Shown here one piece after another: positions 1 to 5,114 of a DNA stretch of 5,114 nucleotides. Every line of letters starts with the position of its first letter. The first letter of the stretch is position 1. This stretch comes from Anaerolineae bacterium. Its GTDB lineage: Bacteria; Chloroflexota; Anaerolineae; Aggregatilineales; Phototrophicaceae. The translations under genes were made by a program, and so were the position numbers. Where the stretch lies: NCBI GenBank assembly GCA_014379235.1, contig JACMMD010001258.1, positions 1 through 5,114 on the forward strand. The letters are read 5' to 3'. The notes below the pieces were generated by a model. It worked only from the letters and a program-made list of their open reading frames with translations, searched no databases and was not told where the DNA came from.

Positions 1-195
1 ATCTGGGTGGAGAGCGACGGCCATAATATGGAGTCATTCCCCGGCACAACCTTCTACGTCATTCTGCCAATCATCCCGCCAGAAGGGGCGCGCCGCGTCT
101 CGCCCTTTGATAAACAGTTGGGGCAGTCCAACGGGCCAACCCCTGACGGACTAGCGACTACAATGACCACTGGCACGGTTGTGCCACGTTCGTAG
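1..195 (+). CDS. Sensor histidine kinase, C-terminal fragment (5' end outside window)
   Basis: The reading frame is open from base 1 and ends at TAG 193-195, giving 64 visible residues. The first 24 carry the end of a GHKL/HATPase_c domain: 'IWVES' followed by 'PGTTFYVILPI', which matches the last strands of the ATP-binding domain of two-component sensor kinases (typically '(G)RIWVES...GSTFxxxLP'). The stretch between the two motifs is longer than usual and lacks the common Gly-Lys-Gly, a form I associate with Chloroflexota kinases from memory. About 40 residues rich in Thr, Gly and Pro follow, with no recognisable receiver or output domain. The H box, N box and sensor domains would lie to the left of the window, so the signal cannot be inferred. 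The gene converges on the C26 hydrolase with 15 bp between the stops. Any internal GTG/ATG start in this fragment would be spurious, since the domain is clearly cut by the window edge. Confidence 0.8.
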   Translation: MWVESDGHNMESFPGTTFYVILPIIPPEGARRVSPFDKQLGQSNGPTPDGLATTMTTGTVVPRS

Positions 196-210
196 CATAT
201 GCTGAAAGCG

Positions 211-972
211 TCAGCGAACAGCTTGTTTGCGTAGTGCGGATTCGCGGGCGGCATTCACGAAGGCCGTGAACAACCGCTCTGAGGCAGCATCACCATTCTG
301 AACGTACATCACTTCGGGATGCCACTGGACGCTGAGGACGAAATTATGATCTGGTAGTTCCAGCGCTTCGACCACGCCATCCGGTGAATAGGCCGTGACG
401 TGCGTATTCGGCGCGGCCCGTTCTACCGCTTGATGATGCAGGCTGTTGACCTCGATGCGCGTCGAGCCGACGATTTCGGCAAGGCGACTGTCCGGCTGAA
501 TTGTAACTTCGTGGGCAATACGCGCTGGTGATAGCCCCTTGTCTTGATCGTGCAAGAGATCGGTTTGCACTAGCGAGGGGATGTCCTGAATCAACGTCCC
601 GCCGAGCGCGACGTTCATCACCTGATGACCCCGGCACACGCCAAAAATCGGCAGGTCATCGTCCACCGCCCAGCGAATCACCTTGAGTTCCGTCGCATCC
701 CGAATGGGGTCTACGTTGCCGAGCGCGGGGTGCGGTTCGGCATTGTAGTTTTTGGGGTCAACGTCCGGCCCACCGGGAATGAACAGGGCATCCAATCGTT
801 CGTAGATACCTCGCAACGTTTCATCTTGCAATCCGCAAGGAATCAGAACGGGCAAGCCGCCGGCTCGCTCGATTGAATACGCATTAGGAGCGTAAGACGT
901 GTGATAATTCGCGCCGCTCCGCCCCTCTGGCATTGGATAATGTGCAGTGGTGATGCCGATGAGCGGTAGCAC
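211..972 (-). CDS. Peptidase C26 / gamma-glutamyl-GABA hydrolase-like class-I glutamine amidotransferase
   Basis: The 253-residue protein has the full layout of the C26 family (PuuD-like). The N-terminus is 'LPLIGITT'. 'FIPGGPDVDP' at 64-73 fits the oxyanion-hole region, and 'GVCRGHQ' at 111-117 holds the nucleophile Cys113. 'NSLHHQA' lies at 176-182, and 'QWHPE' at 216-220 supplies the catalytic His218 and Glu220. Family members cleave gamma-glutamyl amide bonds, for example gamma-Glu-GABA in putrescine breakdown; they act in the cytoplasm and this protein shows no signal peptide. The substrate here is not shown, because no other putrescine genes are in the window. The start is GTG at 972-970, supported by the family-typical N-terminus directly after it. 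It lies only 3 bp past the rplS stop with just a weak AAAGAAAG upstream, so translation is probably coupled to rplS. His116 stands where Met or Leu is often found after the nucleophile elbow. Confidence 0.9.
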   Translation of the reverse strand: MLPLIGITTAHYPMPEGRSGANYHTSYAPNAYSIERAGGLPVLIPCGLQDETLRGIYERLDALFIPGGPDVDPKNYNAEPHPALGNVDPIRDATELKVIRWAVDDDLPIFGVCRGHQVMNVALGGTLIQDIPSLVQTDLLHDQDKGLSPARIAHEVTIQPDSRLAEIVGSTRIEVNSLHHQAVERAAPNTHVTAYSPDGVVEALELPDHNFVLSVQWHPEVMYVQNGDAASERLFTAFVNAARESALRKQAVR

Positions 973-975
973 GAT

Positions 976-1323
976 TTAGCGTCTTTCTTTGAGCCGCGCT
1001 GCCTTGCCACGAACGTCACGCAGGTAATAAAGCTGTGCGCGGCGAACCTTCGCATGGCGTGTAACTTCGATCTTCTCGACACGCGGGCTTTTTAGCAGGA
1101 ACGTGCGCTCCACGCCAACGCCGTGACTGGCAATACGACGAACGGTGAAGTTGGCTTCGTTGCCACCACCGCGTAAGCGGATGACGATGCCCTGAAACAC
1201 CTGAATACGCTCACGCTCACCCTCTACAATACGAAGATGAACTTTCACATTATCGCCTGCCGCGAGTTGGGGGTGGCCGCGGTCTTCCGAGATTAGAGAT
1301 TGCATCAATTCATGGTTATTCAC
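976..1323 (-). CDS. rplS: 50S ribosomal protein L19
   Basis: The 115-residue protein matches bacterial L19 (bL19) over its whole length, which is normal for the family (about 110-120 residues). The diagnostic parts are '[19 protein letters not shown]' (35-53), '[19 protein letters not shown]' (69-87) and the basic tail '[19 protein letters not shown]' (94-112). L19 lies at the interface of the large and small ribosomal subunits. The start is GTG at 1323-1321, set by a strong Shine-Dalgarno GGAAGGG 8 nt upstream; Met7 would cut into the normal N-terminus. A sigma70-like promoter and a terminator-like hairpin both lie in the 114 bp upstream gap. The neighbours are unusual: tmk is upstream and a C26 hydrolase downstream, instead of the familiar rpsP-rimM-trmD-rplS order. 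Confidence 0.97.
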   Translation of the reverse strand: MNNHELMQSLISEDRGHPQLAAGDNVKVHLRIVEGERERIQVFQGIVIRLRGGGNEANFTVRRIASHGVGVERTFLLKSPRVEKIEVTRHAKVRRAQLYYLRDVRGKAARLKERR

Positions 1324-1331
1324 GAGTAGTG

Positions 1332-1338
1332 CCCTTCC
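1332..1338 (-). promoter_or_regulatory. Shine-Dalgarno of rplS
   Basis: On the minus strand this reads GGAAGGG, 8 nt before the GTG at 1323. It fixes the GTG as the start of L19. It follows the seven-T run of the leader hairpin with no gap, so the ribosome site and the terminator-like element are adjacent. Confidence 0.8.
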
Positions 1339-1360
1339 AAAAAAATACGCCTTCAGGCGT
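1339..1360 (-). terminator. Terminator-like hairpin with seven-T run in the rplS leader
   Basis: Read on the minus strand, ACGCC (1360-1356) and GGCGT (1351-1347), read with the transcript, form a 5 bp stem around the tetraloop TGAA; one A and seven T (1345-1339) follow. Four A residues precede the stem, so AAA can also pair with TTT across a mismatch. The stem is short but GC-rich. It could end the tmk transcript, whose stop is 78 bp upstream. It also lies about 20 nt downstream of the predicted rplS start point, so it is part of the rplS leader. On the plus strand the stem is followed by TTTT, but no plus-strand gene needs it. Confidence 0.6.
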
Positions 1361-1387
1361 TTTTATCAGTACAACGAGTGAGGCGAA

Positions 1388-1417
1388 ATTATAGCATGGT
1401 TAAACGGCGTACGACAA
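1388..1417 (-). promoter_or_regulatory. Sigma70-type promoter for rplS (and the C26 hydrolase)
   Basis: On the minus strand the -35 box is TTGTCG (1417-1412), the spacer is 18 nt, and the -10 box is a perfect TATAAT (1393-1388). The expected start point is near 1381, giving a leader of about 57 nt that contains the 1339-1360 hairpin. It lies in the gap after tmk, oriented toward rplS. The exact -10 match and good spacing make this the best promoter in the window; activity is inferred. Confidence 0.65.
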
Positions 1418-1437
1418 GACTCGGACGTGCAGCGGTT

Positions 1438-2859
1438 TCATTCTGCGGTTTTACCGATGTTTTCAAAAAACTCATCGAATATACTTTCGAAATTTACGGA
1501 CTGGCTCATATGCCAGAAAGCTCGTAGCTGGAACTCTTGAAGCATTTGCAAGAACATCTCTGCTACCCCTTCTATCTCACGCCACCGGGTGAAATATCTA
1601 GGTGTAAGCCGAGATAGAACATCATCCAGTATCAACAGAGCGATGTCGGGGCGCTGCATAATCCGAACCGTCGGGGAGAGTTCAGCACCACTAGCATCGC
1701 GCTCATAATAAGCCTCAATGCTGCGAAGCGGAGTCGTATCCAGCACCAGCATAAAATCAGATAAACGTTCAATGTCGGCGTAATCCGGCGCTTGGTCGAG
1801 CAAGAACTGTATCTTCTTCGTCGCTGCATCGTGATTTTGCGTCCGGCTCAAGAGCAGTGCTGTACCGCGTTGTTTGATGCCTAACAACATCTCATATTCC
1901 AACGCATAAGCGCGCACATCCGTCCAATCGAGCGGGTCAAGAACTTCATAGCCCTTGCGTCGCAGCAGCCCAAGAAACACCAACACTAAATCTTCATCAG
2001 CCAGCGCGTCAATTTCAGTGTCTACGGCTTCTCTGGCTTGCAGCATTAGCTCACGGAGTTGTTCCGCGCTTTCAACCGCGTCGAAACCCTTTTCCTTTAC
2101 CCGTTCGTACAGTATACGCACAACGTTCTTAACTTTCGCTTCGGCCTCCTCTTCGGAAGGGGCAAAGTCCGTGAGCGCGAAACTCATTTCGGGCGTATCC
2201 ATAAGCGGACGCTGCGTGGTCAACCACTGCGGGCCATGCTGCCGCAGTGTGTCCAGTATCGCGTTCAAGACCGATTCGCGGCTGCCATCGGCGTTGACCT
2301 CGATAACTGTTTCGCCGCGCCCGCGCAAAAATTCAATGCCCTCGAAATATTTCTCGCGGGTTTGCGTCAGCTTTTCCTCGAACAACTCGCGGTTATCGGT
2401 ACGCCGACTCATGCGCTCGTAGCAGACTTCGGCACTGGCATTCAAGAATATCGTCAAGTCGGGCTGGCGCGCTCCCTCATTCAACGCCATCACATCCTGA
2501 ATCGACAGCGTGTCGTCGCTCTGATACACCAGCGATGACAGATAGTAGCGATCACAAATGATGATGCGCTCATCACCACCGTTCAGGAACGGTTCGATCA
2601 CGCGGCTGTTGTGGTCGGCACGGTTGAGCGCGAATGCCAGCGCCAGCGTCCGCATTTTGTCATTGGGGATGCGTTTGGTCAGTACGTTGCGAATATATAA
2701 ACCCGCGAGAGAGGGATCATGCGGCTCGAAAGTGAGTTCGACGCTCTTTCCCTGCGTTTGCTGGAGTGTGTGTTTGAGGGCGCGAGAGATTTCTGATTTG
2801 CCAGAACCGTCTAATCCCTCGATGACGAGGAAAAAGCTGTTTGCAATTGCTGAGGTCAT
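1438..2859 (-). CDS. tmk: Thymidylate kinase with an unrecognised C-terminal extension of about 250 residues
   Basis: Residues 1-210 are a dTMP kinase, which phosphorylates dTMP to dTDP with ATP. Visible motifs are the P-loop 'GLDGSGKS' (15-22), 'FEPHDPSLAGLYIR' (44-57) at the 'REPGGTP' position, 'NRADH' (79-83) and 'DRYYLSSLVYQ' (103-113), the DRY motif with the SS-x-x-YQ thymine-pocket signature. 'ARQPDLTIFL' (130-139) and the lid-like 'RRTDNRELFEEK' (152-163) follow. The 'FEP' lacks the Arg of bacterial 'REPGG' and resembles the archaeal-type 'EPT' style. Usual family length is 205-215, so residues 221-473 are extra. That part has an acidic helical start (235-257), then 'LVFLGLLRRKGYEV' (293-306), a hydrophobic segment 'ALLLSR' (334-339) and a Phe-rich end. 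I recognise no known domain and see no transmembrane segment. The ATG start has only a weak upstream ribosome site. tmk activity is well supported; the role of the extension is unknown. Confidence 0.85.
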   Translation of the reverse strand: MTSAIANSFFLVIEGLDGSGKSEISRALKHTLQQTQGKSVELTFEPHDPSLAGLYIRNVLTKRIPNDKMRTLALAFALNRADHNSRVIEPFLNGGDERIIICDRYYLSSLVYQSDDTLSIQDVMALNEGARQPDLTIFLNASAEVCYERMSRRTDNRELFEEKLTQTREKYFEGIEFLRGRGETVIEVNADGSRESVLNAILDTLRQHGPQWLTTQRPLMDTPEMSFALTDFAPSEEEAEAKVKNVVRILYERVKEKGFDAVESAEQLRELMLQAREAVDTEIDALADEDLVLVFLGLLRRKGYEVLDPLDWTDVRAYALEYEMLLGIKQRGTALLLSRTQNHDAATKKIQFLLDQAPDYADIERLSDFMLVLDTTPLRSIEAYYERDASGAELSPTVRIMQRPDIALLILDDVLSRLTPRYFTRWREIEGVAEMFLQMLQEFQLRAFWHMSQSVNFESIFDEFFENIGKTAE

Positions 2860-2897
2860 ATGCCGCTTTCAATCCGCTGCTGTTGGGTTCGCGGCAA

Positions 2898-2926
2898 AGG
2901 ATAGCGCTTGCCGTCTTAAACGACAA
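2898..2926 (-). promoter_or_regulatory. Possible sigma70-type promoter for the tmk fusion
   Basis: On the minus strand TTGTCG (2926-2921) is followed after 17 nt by TATCCT (2903-2898). The -35 hexamer is the same as that proposed for rplS; the -10 matches 4 of 6 positions. The start point would be near 2890, about 30 nt before the ATG. It sits in the 83 bp gap between the dehydrogenase stop and tmk. The match is moderate and read-through from the dehydrogenase gene is also possible. Confidence 0.4.
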
Positions 2927-2942
2927 TTCCCAACCACGCTGA

Positions 2943-3818
2943 TTAACCTTCCGAATCGCGCATGGCCTCAACCACCGCCGCGAAGTCCAGATCGCCGAAG
3001 CCTTTATCGCTGGCCTGCTGGTAGATTTTCTCCGCGCCGCCGACGGTGTTTAGCGTCAGCCCGAACTGTTCGGCCAGCGCCAGCGCATAGCGTGCGTCTT
3101 TGTGCATCCAACGCAGCGCGAAATCGGTGTCATCGTAACGGCGTTCGGCGGCGCGGGCCAGCTTCAATTGCACAATCCCACTGTGAACGCCGCTGTTCTG
3201 GATGAGGTTGACGACTTGCTCCATATCCAGCCCGGCCTTCTCAGCCATGACCAGCCCTTCGGCCAGCGCGGCCATGTGTACTGCACCCATCATATTGTTA
3301 ATCAGTTTCCACGTCGCGCCCGCACCAATCGGGCCAAGGTGATTGATCTGGCGGCTGATCGCTTCCAGTGCGGGCCGTGCTTTTTCGAGCGTCGCCGCAT
3401 CGCCACCGACGAACAATGCCAGCGTACCTTGTGCCGCTGCCGCTTTGCTGCCAGTGACAGGCGCATCGAGGAAGCCAACATTGTGTTCACTAGCAGTTTG
3501 CGCCAGTTCGCGTATCCAATCGGGCGTCAACGTGCTGCTTTCGACAATAACCGCTTCCGCCTTCGCACCAGCTAGCGCGCCATCTTCGCCCAACCAAACG
3601 CTGCGCGACGAGTTATCGTCGCCTACCATCGCAAAGATGACATCGGCGGCGGCGGCGGCTTCACGCGGTGTATCGGCTACTGCTGCACCCTGCTCCACAA
3701 ACGGCTCGGACTTGCTGCGAGTCCGGTTGTAAACGGTGAGTGGAAAACCTTTGGCCAGCCAATTGGCCGCCATGCCAGCGCCCATAATGCCCGTTCCTAG
3801 TAGTGCTACTCGCTGCAT
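2943..3818 (-). CDS. NAD(P)-dependent beta-hydroxyacid dehydrogenase (3-hydroxyisobutyrate / glyoxylate reductase family)
   Basis: The 291-residue protein fits the family's usual 285-300. The N-terminal Rossmann fold shows 'LGTGIMGAGMAANW' (7-20) and 'VYNRT' (29-33); Arg32-Thr33 after the second strand favour NADP(H). The substrate-binding 'DAPVTGSKAAAAQGTL' lies at 118-133, and 'GAGATWKLINN' at 165-175 gives the catalytic Lys171 and Asn175. Such enzymes interconvert small 3- or 4-hydroxy acids and aldehyde or keto acids. The Ser-Lys in 'TGSK', where 3-hydroxyisobutyrate dehydrogenases usually have Gly-Gly, resembles glyoxylate/succinic semialdehyde reductases, so the exact substrate is uncertain. 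The ATG start has a good GAGGAG (3832-3827) 8 nt upstream. The gene begins 19 bp after the NUDIX stop, implying one transcript. An Ala run (54-58) comes from a GCC repeat and has no evident meaning. Confidence 0.9.
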   Translation of the reverse strand: MQRVALLGTGIMGAGMAANWLAKGFPLTVYNRTRSKSEPFVEQGAAVADTPREAAAAADVIFAMVGDDNSSRSVWLGEDGALAGAKAEAVIVESSTLTPDWIRELAQTASEHNVGFLDAPVTGSKAAAAQGTLALFVGGDAATLEKARPALEAISRQINHLGPIGAGATWKLINNMMGAVHMAALAEGLVMAEKAGLDMEQVVNLIQNSGVHSGIVQLKLARAAERRYDDTDFALRWMHKDARYALALAEQFGLTLNTVGGAEKIYQQASDKGFGDLDFAAVVEAMRDSEG

Positions 3819-3837
3819 GTTGCCATCTCCTCAGCCG

Positions 3838-4392
3838 TTACAATCCACGTTGGCGCGCTACTTGCAGCAGCCCAATGATGCTCTTGCCATCCACGATTTC
3901 GCCGCGCTCGATCATTAACAACGCCTCGCGTAGAGGCATTCGCACCAAGTCCACGAACTCATCGGCATCCATATTCAAGCGCGATTCGCTCAACTCGGTT
4001 GCGAGGAATAGCTGAATATATTCGCTGGTGTAACCGGGCGCGACGAAGAACCCCGCCAGCTTTTCGAGCTTGCCCGGTTTGTAACCTGTCTCTTCTTGAA
4101 GTTCACGAGCGGCGCACTCCTCGACATCTTCGCCGGGATTCAATGTACCCGCCGGGATTTCGTACATAATCCGGTTGGCTGGTAGACGGAACTGACGCAC
4201 CAGCAAAACGTGATCGCCATCAAGCGCGCCTTCTAATGCTACCAGCGCCACCGCGCCGGGATGCTTCACAACCTCGCGTTTGCCTGTCTCACCGTTGGGG
4301 AGGCGAACGGTATGCACCGCCAGCTTGACGATGTGGCCGTTAAACACCTCTTCCGTGCTGATGATGGTCTCTTGAAGCTGATGATCTTGCAT
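3838..4392 (-). CDS. NUDIX hydrolase, ADP-ribose pyrophosphatase type
   Basis: From the ATG at 4392 the product is 184 residues. The full NUDIX box GX5EX7REUXEEXGU is present at 82-104 (Gly82, Glu88, Arg96-Glu97, Glu100-Glu101, Gly103); these glutamates bind the metal. 'HPGAVALVAL' (44-53), 'LVRQFRLPANRIMYEIPAG' (64-82), 'APGYTSE' after the box and the C-terminal 'GEIVDGKSIIGLL' match ADP-ribose pyrophosphatases (NudF-like), which split ADP-ribose into AMP and ribose 5-phosphate in the cytoplasm. Related NUDIX enzymes take other nucleoside-diphosphate sugars, so the substrate is a family-level call. The start is chosen because AGGAG lies 7 nt upstream; a GTG 26 codons earlier (4470) is in frame but would read through a hairpin as protein. 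The dehydrogenase gene follows 19 bp downstream in the same direction. Confidence 0.92.
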   Translation of the reverse strand: MQDHQLQETIISTEEVFNGHIVKLAVHTVRLPNGETGKREVVKHPGAVALVALEGALDGDHVLLVRQFRLPANRIMYEIPAGTLNPGEDVEECAARELQEETGYKPGKLEKLAGFFVAPGYTSEYIQLFLATELSESRLNMDADEFVDLVRMPLREALLMIERGEIVDGKSIIGLLQVARQRGL

Positions 4393-4399
4393 GACATCA

Positions 4400-4404
4400 C
4401 TCCT
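4400..4404 (-). promoter_or_regulatory. Shine-Dalgarno that decides the NUDIX start
   Basis: On the minus strand this reads AGGAG with 7 nt to the ATG at 4392-4390. It supports the 184-residue product over a 210-residue version beginning at GTG 4470. Another ATG at 4397-4395 is closer but out of frame. Confidence 0.75.
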
Positions 4405-4412
4405 AGAAAGCA

Positions 4413-4449
4413 ACAGGGCGGTACTTGAAACGAACTCAGACCGCCCTGT
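4413..4449 (-). terminator. Stable hairpin after the LysM gene, probable terminator
   Basis: ACAGGGCGGT (4413-4422) and ACCGCCCTGT (4440-4449) are a perfect 10 bp inverted repeat with a 17 nt loop. It begins 21 bp past the LysM stop and lies wholly before the NUDIX ribosome site. On the minus strand it is followed by TGCTTTCT, which is only weakly T-rich, so it may be a leaky terminator or a stem that protects the 3' end of the LysM mRNA. The NUDIX Shine-Dalgarno is 8 nt downstream. Confidence 0.6.
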
Positions 4450-4470
4450 GCATCGTAGACAAAGCAGCAC

Positions 4471-5114
4471 CTACGGAATAATCAACTGCTGGTTCAGATA
4501 GATCAGGTCGATATTGCTGATACCATTGGCGGCGGCAATCGTGTTGACCGGAACGCCATATTGCAGCGAAATCTCGAACAGCGTTTGCCCTTGTATGACC
4601 GTGTGCGTCACACCACCCGCCGATTGGCCCGGCACAGGCTGAGCCACAACGCCGCCCGCGTCCTGCGCGCCAGCCGTCGGCATACTCGTTGGCGGCGGCA
4701 CAGCACCCGTCGTACCACAGCCGGGGATGATAAGCCGCTGACCCACCAGAATAAGATCAATATCGACGATGCCGCTTGCACGGGCAATATCCACCACCGG
4801 AACGCCGTAATTCAGCGACAGACGATAGAGATTGCGGTCTTCGGCGCGCACCTCATGAACACAGTCTGCGCCCGTTGGCACAACCGCCGGTGGAATCTCT
4901 TGGCCGGGAAGCGAGGCCGGTGTCTCGGTGAAAACGAGCGGTATCGTTGGTGCAATCGTTGGCGGGCCCATAATCGCCTGCATGGTCGCAGTCATGTTGA
5001 AGGCTTCCGTCGCAGTTGCGTTCTGAACGATGGCGGTTGCCGTCAGCGCCAGATCATCCACCTGTTGAAGCGGCTGCTCGACCACGAGCGGCTGTTCAAC
5101 TTGCAGCAGTTCAG
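4471..5114 (-). CDS. LysM-repeat secreted or surface protein, C-terminal part (5' end outside window)
   Basis: The frame is open to the right window edge and ends at TAG 4473-4471; 213 residues are visible. The fragment starts with a Gln/Val-rich stretch repeating 'VEQPL', then an Ala/Thr-rich segment ('TATAIVQNATATEAF') and a Pro/Thr linker. Two LysM modules follow. The first (4717-4863) runs from 'CVHEV' to 'VGQRLIIPGC'; the second (4474-4608) runs from 'THTV' to 'NQQLIIP', where the protein ends. LysM modules bind N-acetylglucosamine-containing glycans such as peptidoglycan or other wall polymers. The linker composition and a cysteine pair framing the first module suggest an extracytoplasmic location, but the signal peptide would be outside the window. 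No catalytic domain is visible. A GTG at 5085 lies within the open frame and is not credible as the start. A hairpin follows the stop. Confidence 0.82.
   Translation of the reverse strand, partial: ELLQVEQPLVVEQPLQQVDDLALTATAIVQNATATEAFNMTATMQAIMGPPTIAPTIPLVFTETPASLPGQEIPPAVVPTGADCVHEVRAEDRNLYRLSLNYGVPVVDIARASGIVDIDLILVGQRLIIPGCGTTGAVPPPTSMPTAGAQDAGGVVAQPVPGQSAGGVTHTVIQGQTLFEISLQYGVPVNTIAAANGISNIDLIYLNQQLIIP
4474..4863 (-). repeat. Two diverged LysM modules separated by a Pro/Gly/Ala linker
   Basis: Module 1 (4717-4863) and module 2 (4474-4608) share 'SLxYGVPV', 'IAxAxGI', 'IDLI' and 'QxLIIP' at matching spacings, so they are a duplication at protein level. The DNA has diverged clearly. Module 1 is bounded by two cysteines and module 2 has none. 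The 36-residue linker is low in complexity. Confidence 0.75.

Noticed and set aside
201..230. Stem candidates GCTGA/TCAGC and GCGAACA/TGTTTGC at the convergent junction as a terminator
   Set aside because: The two stems overlap each other, fall partly inside the C26 coding region and have no following T run on either strand.
1955..3205. Long plus-strand open frames opposite tmk and the dehydrogenase (155, 159 and 215 residues)
   Set aside because: They lie antisense to clearly assigned genes, overlap each other in different frames, are Ser/Arg-rich in the manner of antisense translations, and show no domain motifs.
3645..3660. GGC/GCC trinucleotide run as a repeat element
   Set aside because: It simply encodes a short alanine run in the dehydrogenase and is too short to be a meaningful repeat.
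4393..4470. 26-residue N-terminal extension of the NUDIX protein from GTG 4470
   Set aside because: It would translate the 10 bp hairpin, has no similarity to the family N-terminus, and the ATG at 4392 has a well-placed AGGAG.
4471..5085. LysM protein starting at GTG 5085
   Set aside because: The frame stays open to the window edge with the same 'VEQPL' repeat upstream and there is no signal peptide at that position, so the gene is treated as 5'-partial.
1..5114. Mobile element, defence system, CRISPR array or RNA gene
   Set aside because: Nothing in either strand showed transposase, integrase, nuclease-effector motifs, regularly spaced direct repeats, or tRNA/rRNA features; the genes are housekeeping or envelope types.

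Overview
The window looks like ordinary chromosome from a bacterium of moderate to slightly high GC, most probably a member of the Chloroflexota. Three things point there: the histidine-kinase tail with the 'IWVES...PGTTFYV' form, the secreted LysM protein with an Ala/Thr-rich linker, and the 'VGQRLIIPGC' LysM ending. This placement rests on remembered family style, not on a search. I see no mobile element, CRISPR array, tRNA or rRNA.

Layout from left to right: (i) the C-terminal end of a sensor histidine kinase on the plus strand (1-195). It converges, with a 15 bp gap, on a block of six minus-strand genes. In their direction of transcription (right to left) these are: a LysM-repeat extracytoplasmic protein whose N-terminus lies outside the window (4471-5114); an ADP-ribose-pyrophosphatase-type NUDIX hydrolase (3838-4392); a beta-hydroxyacid dehydrogenase of the 3-hydroxyisobutyrate/glyoxylate reductase family (2943-3818); a thymidylate kinase carrying an unrecognised C-terminal region of about 250 residues (1438-2859); ribosomal protein L19 (976-1323); and a class-I glutamine amidotransferase-like hydrolase of peptidase family C26 (211-972).

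Likely transcription units: the NUDIX and dehydrogenase genes are 19 bp apart and probably co-transcribed. The tmk fusion has a possible promoter in the 83 bp gap before it. rplS has a good sigma70-type promoter (TTGTCG-18-TATAAT), and the C26 hydrolase starts 3 bp after the rplS stop, so it is almost certainly expressed from the rplS message. Two hairpins stand directly upstream of Shine-Dalgarno sequences. The one before rplS has a seven-T run and lies downstream of the rplS promoter, so it is either a leaky terminator or a leader attenuator.

The most unusual items are the tmk fusion with its unknown C-terminal region, the terminator-like hairpin that all visible rplS transcription must cross, and the coupling of rplS to a C26 hydrolase instead of the usual rpsP-rimM-trmD neighbours. 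No complete new system is evident.
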